Shown piece after piece: positions 5,733 to 12,655 of a stretch of DNA of 15,315 nucleotides; the stretch's first letter is position 1; each line of letters opens with the position of its first letter. Source of the stretch: DATARH01 sp036008175. GTDB lineage: Bacteria > Pseudomonadota > Alphaproteobacteria > ATCC43930 > CGMCC-115725. The position numbers were made by a program, and so were the translations under genes. The notes under the pieces are model-generated. The model ran no database searches, was not told the DNA's origin, and was given only the letters and a program-made list of their open reading frames with translations. The stretch covers positions 1 through 15,315 of the forward strand of contig DASYOB010000144.1 of the NCBI GenBank assembly GCA_036008175.1, in the 5' to 3' direction.

Positions 5733-8402
5733 ATGCTTGACCTACCGCGCGACCAGCCGCCGCAACCGACTCGTCTCGCCGATTACCAGCCACCTGATTT
5801 CCTGATCGACAAGGTCGAGCTCGAATTCTATCTCGCCGAGACCGGAACGACAGTAACCTCGCACCTTCAGCTGCGACGAAATCCCGATGCTGCCGCACCC
5901 GGTGCGCCGCTGCGGCTCGACGGCGAGGAGCTGGAGCCGGTGAGCCTGGCGCTCGACGGGGTGCCGCTCGCGCCCGGCGATTACCTCGTCGAGTCCGACG
6001 GCACGCTGGTCATTGCCGAGGTCCCCGCCTCCTTCATCCTCGACGTCGAGAACCGCATCGCGCCCGAGCGCAATACCGCGCTGTCCGGCCTCTACATATC
6101 GGGCGGCAATTTCTGCACCCAATGCGAGCCCGAGGGCTTTCGGCGCATTACCTGGTTCCTCGATCGGCCGGACGTGATGTCGCGCTTCACGGTGATGATC
6201 CGCGCCGACAAGGCGCGTTACCCGGTGCTGTTGTCGAACGGCAACCCAGCCGGGAGTGGCGACCTGGCGAATGGGCGGCACTGGGCCAAATGGGTCGATC
6301 CGCACCCGAAGCCCTCCTACCTGTTCGCGCTGGTCGCCGGCGACCTCGTCGCGGTCGAGGACAGGTTCACCACGCGCTCGGGCCGCGAGGTGCCGCTGGC
6401 GATCTGGGTGCGCCGCGGTGACGAGGACAAATGCGGCCACGCGATGGCCTCGCTGAAGAAGGCGATGCGCTGGGACGAGGAGGTGTTCGGCCTCGAATAC
6501 GATCTCGACGTCTTCAACATCGTCGCGGTCAGCGACTTCAACATGGGGGCGATGGAAAACAAGGGCCTCAACATCTTCAACACACGATACGTCCTGGCCA
6601 AGCCGGAAACCGCGACCGACAGTGACTACCAAGGTATCGAGACGGTTATCGCCCACGAATACTTCCACAACTGGACCGGCGACCGGGTGACCTGCCGCGA
6701 CTGGTTCCAGCTGTCGTTGAAGGAAGGGCTGACCGTGTTCCGCGATCAGCTGTTCTCGGCCGACCAGGGCAGCGCCGCCGTGTGCCGCATCGGCCAGGTC
6801 CGCACCCTGCGCGCGGCGCAATTCCCCGAGGATGCCGGCCCACTCGCCCATCCGGTGCAGCCGGAGACCTATCTGCGCATCGACAATTTCTACACCGCGA
6901 CGGTTTACAACAAAGGCGCCGAAGTCATTCGGATGATGCATACCCTGCTCGGGCCGGAGGGATTTCGGAAGGGCATGGACGTATATATCCGGCGCAACGA
7001 CAACCGAGCGGTGACGATCGACGATTTCGTCTCGGCGATCGAGTCCGGCAGCGGCGTCGATCTCGGCGCGCTGCGGCTGTGGTACCACCAGGCCGGCACC
7101 CCCGAGATCACGGTCGCAGACCGCTACGACCCCGCATCGCGAAGTTACGACCTGGAAGTGACGCAGCGCGTACCGCCGACCCCGGGACAGCCCGAGAAGC
7201 AGCCGATGCCGATTCCCATCGTGATGGGACTTCTCGGCCCCAATGGCGACGAGATGCCGACCCGGCTCGACGGTGAGAGCGAAGCGCATCCCGGCACCCG
7301 CGTGCTGGTGTGCAATACCGAGCGCCAGGTGTTCCGCTTCGCCGATGTGCCGGCGCCGCCGGTGCCGTCGCTGCTGCGCAACTTCTCGGCCCCGGTCAAG
7401 CTCCAGGGCGTGCCGCTCGACCGCCTCAAATTCTTGGCGATCCACGATACCGACCCGGTGGCGCGGTGGGATGCCGGGCAGCAGGCCGCAATCCGGGTGC
7501 TGCTCGATCGCGTGGCGGCGCACCAGCACGGCAAGGCGATGCTGCCGCTCGACCGGGACCTTGTCGCGGCAATGCGCCAGACCCTGGCCGATGCCGAGGG
7601 CGATCCTGCCTTCGCCGCCGAGGCGCTCTATCTGCCCAGCGAGGCGAGCCTCGCCGACGAGATGCAGGTCGTCGATGTCGTAGCGATCCATGCCGCGCGC
7701 GAAAGCGCCCGCGCCGGGCTTGGTGATGCTCTGCGCGCACCGTTCGAGGCCGCGTATCACGAGCTGGCCGACCCTGGCCCGTACCGGATCGACCCCGGCT
7801 CGATCGGACGCCGGGCGCTGCGCAATGTGTGCCTTTCCTACATCGCCGCCGGGGATCGGCACGAGGGCGCCCGCATCGCCAAGGCACAACTCGACGCCGG
7901 TGCCAACATGACCGATGTGCTGGCCGCGCTCGGTGTGCTGGTCGACATCGATTGCCCGGAGCGGACCGCGGCGCTCGCCGCCTTTTACGAGCGCTGGCAG
8001 GACGACCCGCTGGTCGCCGACAAATGGTTCGCGATGCAGGCGCGCTCGTCGCTGCCCGGCACGATCGAGGCAGTGCGGCGGCTGGCGCAGCACCCGGCCT
8101 TCACCCGCGCCAACCCGAACCGGGTGCGCGCGCTGGTCGGCGCCTTCGCGCAAGGGAACCAGCTCTATTTCCACGATGCCAGCGGTGAGGGCTACGCCTT
8201 CCTTGCCGACGAGGTCATCGCGCTCGACAAGCCGAACCCGACGACGGCGGCGCGGCTGGTGCAGCCCTTGGGGCAATGGTGCCGCTACGACGCCGCGCGA
8301 CAGAGGCTGATGCGTGCCCAGCTCGACCGCATCCTCGCCACCCCCGGCCTCAGCCCCAACACCTACGAGATGGTGTCGAAAAGCGTCGGCGGCACTGCCT
8401 AG
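5733..8402 (+). CDS. pepN: Aminopeptidase N (M1 family zinc metallopeptidase)
   Basis: This 889-residue cytoplasmic peptidase removes N-terminal amino acids from peptides and finishes protein turnover. The N-terminal beta domain starts near 'PDFLIDKVELEFYL'. The substrate-recognition motif GAMEN is at 272-276. The zinc site is H308, H312 (HEYFH) and E331, with general base E309, and transition-state Tyr Y392 is in 'VYNKGAEV'. Each is shifted by exactly eleven residues from E. coli PepN, so the catalytic domain is collinear. A beta-sandwich and a long helical C-terminal domain follow, giving the full length of the PepN subfamily. The Shine-Dalgarno is weak (AGGA about 16 bases upstream), but the N-terminus aligns with the family. 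The stop codon overlaps that of the convergent reductase gene. Confidence 0.96.
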   Translation: MLDLPRDQPPQPTRLADYQPPDFLIDKVELEFYLAETGTTVTSHLQLRRNPDAAAPGAPLRLDGEELEPVSLALDGVPLAPGDYLVESDGTLVIAEVPASFILDVENRIAPERNTALSGLYISGGNFCTQCEPEGFRRITWFLDRPDVMSRFTVMIRADKARYPVLLSNGNPAGSGDLANGRHWAKWVDPHPKPSYLFALVAGDLVAVEDRFTTRSGREVPLAIWVRRGDEDKCGHAMASLKKAMRWDEEVFGLEYDLDVFNIVAVSDFNMGAMENKGLNIFNTRYVLAKPETATDSDYQGIETVIAHEYFHNWTGDRVTCRDWFQLSLKEGLTVFRDQLFSADQGSAAVCRIGQVRTLRAAQFPEDAGPLAHPVQPETYLRIDNFYTATVYNKGAEVIRMMHTLLGPEGFRKGMDVYIRRNDNRAVTIDDFVSAIESGSGVDLGALRLWYHQAGTPEITVADRYDPASRSYDLEVTQRVPPTPGQPEKQPMPIPIVMGLLGPNGDEMPTRLDGESEAHPGTRVLVCNTERQVFRFADVPAPPVPSLLRNFSAPVKLQGVPLDRLKFLAIHDTDPVARWDAGQQAAIRVLLDRVAAHQHGKAMLPLDRDLVAAMRQTLADAEGDPAFAAEALYLPSEASLADEMQVVDVVAIHAARESARAGLGDALRAPFEAAYHELADPGPYRIDPGSIGRRALRNVCLSYIAAGDRHEGARIAKAQLDAGANMTDVLAALGVLVDIDCPERTAALAAFYERWQDDPLVADKWFAMQARSSLPGTIEAVRRLAQHPAFTRANPNRVRALVGAFAQGNQLYFHDASGEGYAFLADEVIALDKPNPTTAARLVQPLGQWCRYDAARQRLMRAQLDRILATPGLSPNTYEMVSKSVGGTA

Positions 8403-9358
8403 AGGTCCAGCACCAAGTCGTCGCTAGTGGCGCGCGAGCAGCAGATCAGCATATGGCTCTTGCGCGCGACCTCGCCGAGGATCTGGTCGCGGTGGTCGGG
8501 CTCGCCCTCCAGATAGCGGGTCAGGCAGGCGCCGCAATAGCCTAATTCGCAGGACGTGCGGGTCTCGACTCCATGGCGGCGCAAGACGTCGATGATGGCC
8601 TCGCCCGGCACCACCTCGTATTCGCCGCCGCTCCTTGCCAGCTTCACCCGAAACGGCCGATCTTCTTCCAATCGCGCCGGCGGCGCCGCGGCGGGGCCGG
8701 AGAAATATTCGCAATGCACGGTGCCCAGCGGCCAGTGCGCCGAGGCCGCGGCGGCCGCCGCCATCATGCCGGCCGGCCCGCAATAGTAGAGGTGCGTGTC
8801 CGGTTGCGGCTCGCGCAGCAGCGTGGCGATATCGAGCGCTTGCGCCGGGTCGCCGCCATCGTAATGAAACACGACGCGCCCCGTCGCCGCGAGCAGGTCC
8901 AGCTCCTCGCGGAACGCGGTCTTCTCGGGCGCGCGGGTGCAGTAATAGAGGCGGAAATCGGCTCGGCGCCGCTTCAATTCGGCGATCATCGCCATGATCG
9001 GGGTGATGCCGATCCCGCCGGCCAGTAACAGATGGCGCTGGGCCTCCTCCGACAGCGGGAAATGGTTCCGCGGCATCGACACCTCGACCGTGTCGCCGGC
9101 CCGCACCTGTTCATGCAGCCGGCGCGACCCCTCGCCGAGTTTTTCGCGCAGCACCGCGATGCAATAGCGCCGCCGCTCGGCCGGGTCGTTCCATAGCGAA
9201 TAGTCGCGCCATACCTCGTCGGAATCGGCCGGGCCGAGCCGGACCCCGACATGCGACCCGGCGGCGAAACGCGGCAGGTCGCGCCCGTTCGGATCGACCA
9301 GCTCGTAGCCGTTGATGTCTTCGGCCAAGTAAGTGATCGAGCGGATGCGCAGCTGCAT
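8399..9358 (-). CDS. Phthalate-dioxygenase-reductase-type flavo-[2Fe-2S] oxidoreductase
   Basis: A 319-residue soluble reductase of the VanB/PDR class, passing electrons from NAD(P)H through FMN to a C-terminal plant-type [2Fe-2S] centre and then to a partner, usually a Rieske oxygenase. The flavin motif 'RDYSL' is at 51-55, the nucleotide-binding 'GGIGITP' at 114-120, and 'YYCGPAGMM' follows later. Cluster ligands are C270, C275 and C278 in 'CELGYCGACLTRYLEG' and C306 in 'CCSRA'. No oxygenase gene is in the window, so the partner is unknown. Two minus-strand genes precede it: the small membrane protein 44 bases upstream, and before that the binding protein. A common transcript is possible. 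The Shine-Dalgarno is weak. Its TAG stop overlaps the pepN stop within CTAG. Confidence 0.9.
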   Translation of the reverse strand: MQLRIRSITYLAEDINGYELVDPNGRDLPRFAAGSHVGVRLGPADSDEVWRDYSLWNDPAERRRYCIAVLREKLGEGSRRLHEQVRAGDTVEVSMPRNHFPLSEEAQRHLLLAGGIGITPIMAMIAELKRRRADFRLYYCTRAPEKTAFREELDLLAATGRVVFHYDGGDPAQALDIATLLREPQPDTHLYYCGPAGMMAAAAAASAHWPLGTVHCEYFSGPAAAPPARLEEDRPFRVKLARSGGEYEVVPGEAIIDVLRRHGVETRTSCELGYCGACLTRYLEGEPDHRDQILGEVARKSHMLICCSRATSDDLVLDL

Positions 9359-9402
9359 GGCCCGTTATCCGCCGAATATGGCGGGATGCAAAGCGCAATC
9401 CC

Positions 9403-9657
9403 TTATGGCGAGGGCCCGTTTGCCCAGGATTTCGCAACGCCGTAAAGACTGATCGTAATCCAGAAAATCTCGATCACCACCGATGGGAAGTTCCACTGGA
9501 AAAACAGTGAGACGAGGATCAGACCGGAGCCGACAAAATTGGCGAGAGGGTACCGCCAATCATCCGAACGCAACCAGCGTTGCTGGTTGGCAAAATACGC
9601 GACGACGATTACTGCCGCCCCGGCAAAGCCGATCACGTTGTAAACCGGGATCCCCAT
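9403..9657 (-). CDS. Small three-helix membrane protein, CBU_0592-like
   Basis: The 84-residue product is almost all membrane: helices at about 7-23, 37-54 and 57-75, joined by a short charged loop ('NQQRWLRSDDWRYP') and a short tail. Length and wording ('VYNVIGFAGAAVIVVAYF', 'SGLILVSLFF', 'WITISLYGV') resemble the small CBU_0592-type membrane proteins, which have no established function. The frame could also start at a GTG one codon upstream; I prefer the ATG. It begins 20 bases after the stop of the binding-protein gene and ends 44 bases before the reductase, so it probably sits mid-operon. Confidence 0.75.
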   Translation of the reverse strand: MGIPVYNVIGFAGAAVIVVAYFANQQRWLRSDDWRYPLANFVGSGLILVSLFFQWNFPSVVIEIFWITISLYGVAKSWANGPSP

Positions 9658-9677
9658 CACTAGCGTTGCGCCGCGGC

Positions 9678-10691
9678 TCAGCTACCGGGCAGGTCGTGCG
9701 CCTCAGGGACGAACAGCTCCGTCCAGGAGCCAGGCTGGCGCTTGAGACGGCCGACGCGGTGCATGAATTCGGTAAGCCGCATCAAGCCCGAGGGTGCCGC
9801 ACGATAACCAAGATCCGGCTCGCCGATCATGTCGGTCAAATCCTCGACCGCGATGTCCTGGTCCTTGGTCAACGACGCGTACATCTCGGCAACCGAGCCC
9901 GGATTGCTCTTGATCGTATCGTCGGCCTGTTCCAGTGCGGAGAGGATCGCGACGCAAAGCTTTGGGTTGGCGTCGTGGAAGCGCGCCGTCACCACCAGCG
10001 CAGCGGCGCTGTGCGGTCCCGCGATGTCGAACGAATCCATGATCCGGTGGATCGCCGCGTTGACCAGCTCGTCATCGGCATAGGGCGCCTGCGAAAAGTG
10101 GGCGTCGAGATTGCCCTTGCCGGATTGCAGCGCCTCGGATGCCGCCTCGTCGGGGCGCGCCACGACGAGCGGGTCGAGCTTGTCGTAATGCTCGATCCCC
10201 CATTCCTGCGCCGCGGCCATCTCCAGCATCAGCGCTGGCCCCGAGGTCTTCAGCGCCGGTACGGCGATGTGGTCGCCGGCGCGGAAATCGCGGATCGTGT
10301 TGACCCCAGCCTTACGCGCCACCAGCACATACGGCCGCTCGGTCAGCGCCGCGAGGGCACGCACCTCGCCCGGAGTGCCCGCCGTGTTGTCCGCGGCGAT
10401 CACGAACGAGGCAACATCGGTCGCCGCCAACTCGGCCTGCCCGGCGGAAAGCGCATCGATCGGGGCGGTCTTGCCCGGATTGATCCAATCGATCTTCACA
10501 GCGCCCAGGCCCATCTGCTCGGCGACGCGCTCTATCAGATGCTCGTGCTGCATGACGATCAGCGGCAGCGCGACCAGATCCACCGGCCGCGCGATCCGTA
10601 GCGCCGCAGTCTCGGCCGAGGCGGCGGGATTCACCGCCACTACCAAGCCGAACGATAACGCGCCGACACCAGCGCTCCAGCGGCAACGCAT
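9678..10691 (-). CDS. Periplasmic substrate-binding protein, SsuA/NMT1-like
   Basis: A 337-residue exported solute-binding protein. A Sec signal peptide (hydrophobic core about 9-20) ends in A-S-A, with cleavage predicted after A26. The mature protein opens 'ETAALRIARPVDLVALPLIV' and has the periplasmic-binding-protein-II pattern 'DALSAGQAELAATDVASFV' and 'AVPALKTSGPALML'. It ends 'ELFVPEAHDLPGS', which I recall from SsuA/TauA-like proteins in alphaproteobacteria. That group binds sulfonates, nitrate, thiamine precursors or similar small molecules; the ligand cannot be read here. No ABC permease or ATPase gene is in the window, so it is an orphan or uses distant partners. GAGG nine bases before the ATG supports the start. 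It diverges from the nitrite reductase operon across 175 bases. Confidence 0.85.
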   Translation of the reverse strand: MRCRWSAGVGALSFGLVVAVNPAASAETAALRIARPVDLVALPLIVMQHEHLIERVAEQMGLGAVKIDWINPGKTAPIDALSAGQAELAATDVASFVIAADNTAGTPGEVRALAALTERPYVLVARKAGVNTIRDFRAGDHIAVPALKTSGPALMLEMAAAQEWGIEHYDKLDPLVVARPDEAASEALQSGKGNLDAHFSQAPYADDELVNAAIHRIMDSFDIAGPHSAAALVVTARFHDANPKLCVAILSALEQADDTIKSNPGSVAEMYASLTKDQDIAVEDLTDMIGEPDLGYRAAPSGLMRLTEFMHRVGRLKRQPGSWTELFVPEAHDLPGS

Positions 10692-10813
10692 TCCCCTTCC
10701 CCTCGCCGAGCCAGTACGGCGCCATCATGGTAGCCGTTTGTGGCCGGAATTGGCCCAGGACACCATGCGACATTCGATATATCCGTGACTTGCGGGCCGC
10801 GGGCACGGGCGTT

Positions 10814-10828
10814 TGGCATGACGATTGC
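10814..10828 (+). promoter_or_regulatory. Sigma-54 type -24/-12 promoter for the nitrite reductase operon
   Basis: TGGCAT-GACGA-TTGC matches the RpoN consensus TGGCAC-N5-TTGC at nine of ten fixed positions. The invariant GG (10815-10816) and GC (10827-10828) are exactly ten bases apart. Transcription would begin near 10840, giving a leader of about 27 bases before the ATG at 10867. Sigma-54 control fits a nitrogen-assimilation operon under NtrC. I see no clear NtrC palindrome upstream, so the activator is not identified. Confidence 0.55.
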
Positions 10829-10866
10829 GGCGACCGGGCAAGAATCGCCCATTGTCGCGCAGGCTC

Positions 10867-12654
10867 ATGCCGCAGAACGCCGGCTTTACCGAAGACCAGA
10901 AGCAGTATCTCGAAGGCTTCATTACCGCGCTTGCCCGCAAACGCGGCATTGGCTTGCCTAACAGCGCGGCAGGCGCGGCGTTGGCGTCGAACGGTGCCGT
11001 CGCGAGCCTGCCATCATCGGAGCCGAGCGCAATCCACATCGCGGCGCAGGACCGCGCCGTCGCGGCCGGCGGTAAGCTGGTGCCGGAAGAGCTGGCGAAA
11101 CGCGAGAAGAACCCGTTCGACATGTGGGACGAGATGACGGCCAACGCCGCTGCCGGCCGCTTTCCCAAAGGCACCGACGTCTTTCTGCACAAATTCCACG
11201 GCCTCTTCTACGTCGCGCCGAACCAGGACGCCTTCATGCTGCGGCTGCGACTGCCGGGCGGCATCCTGTCGGCGCATCAGGCGGCGGGGGTGGCCGATAT
11301 CGCCGAGCGCTTCGGCGGCGGCAACATCGACATCACGACTCGCGCCAATCTGCAGATCCGCGAGATCGGAGCCGCTCATCCGCTCGATGTCCTGACCGCC
11401 GTCGACGAGCTCGGCCTGACGTCGCGCGGCGCCGGCGCGGACAACATCCGCAACCTGACCGGCAGCCCGACCGCGGGTATCGACCCGCAAGAACTCATCG
11501 ACACCCGCCCGCTAACCCGCGCGCTCTACCACTACATCCTGAACCATCGCGAGCTGTACGGCCTGCCGCGCAAATTCAACATCGCCCTCGACGGCGCCGG
11601 ACGGGTCGGGGTGCTGGAGGACACCAACGATATCGGCTTCGCCGCCGTCACGGTCGGGGCGGGAAAGCCGGTGCCCGAGGGCATCTATTTCCGCATGCTG
11701 CTCGGCGGGCTGACCGGGCATGGCAGCTTTGCCTTGGACAGCGGCGTCTTGTTGGAGCCGCGGGAAGTCGTGCCGGCTGCCGCCGCGATCATTCGCGTCT
11801 TCATCGACCACGGCGACCGCACCGACCGCAAGACGGCGCGCCTCAAATACCTGATCGAGCGCTGGGGCATCGAGAAGGTGATAGAAGAGGCGGCGCGGCA
11901 CGTGCCGGTGCCGTGGCGCTTCGTGCCGGCCGAGCTTTGCGGGCTGCGCGGCCCGATCGACCGGCTCGCGCATATCGGCATCCACCCGCAGGCGCAGCCC
12001 GGGCTCTTTTATATCGGCGTCACCGCAAGGGCCTCGCGGCTCGGCGCGGCACAGCTGCGCGGGCTGGCCCAGATTGCGGCGCGGCGCGGCTCCGGCACGC
12101 TGCGGCTCACGGTGTGGCAGAACCTGCTGCTCTCCGATATCCCCGAAGCGCAGATCGAGGCGACAGGCTCCGAGATTGAGGCGCTCGGGCTGGCGACCAA
12201 CGCCAGCCCGCTACGCAGCGGGCTCGTCGCCTGCACCGGTAATGTCGGCTGCAAGTTCGCCCTCGCCGACACCAAGCGCCATGCACTCGCGCTCGCCGAT
12301 TACCTGGAACCGCGGATCACCCTCGACGAACCCATCAACATCCACCTGGCCGGCTGCCCAAATTCCTGCGCGCAGCACTATGTCGGCGATATCGGGCTCC
12401 TCGCCACGAACGTCGATTTGGGCGGCGACGACGAGGTCGAGGGCTATCACCTCGTAGTCGGCGGCGGTAGCGGTGCCGAGATCGGTCTCGGCCGCGAGAT
12501 CGCCCGCGACATCCCAGCAGATGCGCTACCCGAGCGCCTGGAGACGCTGCTGCGCGGATTTCTCGCCCGACGCGAGCCGGGCGAAAGCTTCCATGCATTT
12601 GCTAACCGGCACAGCCCCGAACAGCTCTGCGCGCTTTTATCGGAGGCGGCGTGA
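10867..12654 (+). CDS. Siroheme/[4Fe-4S] nitrite (or sulfite) reductase, NirA/CysI-like
   Basis: This 595-residue cytoplasmic hemoprotein performs six-electron reduction of nitrite to ammonia, or of sulfite to sulfide. After an N-terminal motif 'FTEDQKQYLEGF' and a linker come two ferredoxin-like/siroheme repeats. The first contains 'IDITTRANLQIR', with the Arg and Gln of the siroheme pocket. Cluster and heme ligands are C456 and C462 ('CTGNVGCKFA') plus C497 and C501 ('CPNSC'). The frame is open to a TTG at 10825, but that overlaps the predicted -12 element, so I take the ATG at 10867; its Shine-Dalgarno is weak. The flavoprotein starts one base after the stop and nirC follows, which favours nitrite. 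Such proteins are often labelled nitrite/sulfite reductase because sequence alone does not decide. Confidence 0.9.
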   Translation: MPQNAGFTEDQKQYLEGFITALARKRGIGLPNSAAGAALASNGAVASLPSSEPSAIHIAAQDRAVAAGGKLVPEELAKREKNPFDMWDEMTANAAAGRFPKGTDVFLHKFHGLFYVAPNQDAFMLRLRLPGGILSAHQAAGVADIAERFGGGNIDITTRANLQIREIGAAHPLDVLTAVDELGLTSRGAGADNIRNLTGSPTAGIDPQELIDTRPLTRALYHYILNHRELYGLPRKFNIALDGAGRVGVLEDTNDIGFAAVTVGAGKPVPEGIYFRMLLGGLTGHGSFALDSGVLLEPREVVPAAAAIIRVFIDHGDRTDRKTARLKYLIERWGIEKVIEEAARHVPVPWRFVPAELCGLRGPIDRLAHIGIHPQAQPGLFYIGVTARASRLGAAQLRGLAQIAARRGSGTLRLTVWQNLLLSDIPEAQIEATGSEIEALGLATNASPLRSGLVACTGNVGCKFALADTKRHALALADYLEPRITLDEPINIHLAGCPNSCAQHYVGDIGLLATNVDLGGDDEVEGYHLVVGGGSGAEIGLGREIARDIPADALPERLETLLRGFLARREPGESFHAFANRHSPEQLCALLSEAA

Positions 12655-12655
12655 G

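Noticed and set aside
5742..8276. An 844-codon open frame on the minus strand, opposite pepN
   Set aside because: It mirrors pepN over its whole length, its composition is His/Arg/Gly-rich as expected from antisense of a GC-rich gene, and it has no recognisable domain. pepN has all its catalytic motifs.
9369..9384. A CCGCC-N6-GGCGG hairpin between the small membrane protein and the reductase
   Set aside because: Only five pairs and no T-run; too common in GC-rich DNA to call a terminator.
10704..10730. A second GG-N10-GC sigma-54-like site on the minus strand upstream of the binding-protein gene
   Set aside because: TGGCGC-N5-TGGC matches less well and would start transcription about six bases before the ATG, too short for a ribosome-binding site.
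10825..10866. A TTG start for the siroheme reductase, 14 codons upstream
   Set aside because: It would lie inside the -12 element of the predicted sigma-54 promoter, and the preceding residues show no family likeness.
12473..12655. An earlier start for the flavoprotein, overlapping the reductase gene by about 180 bases
   Set aside because: The family N-terminus begins at 12656, with GGAGG nine bases upstream and a one-base gap after the previous stop.
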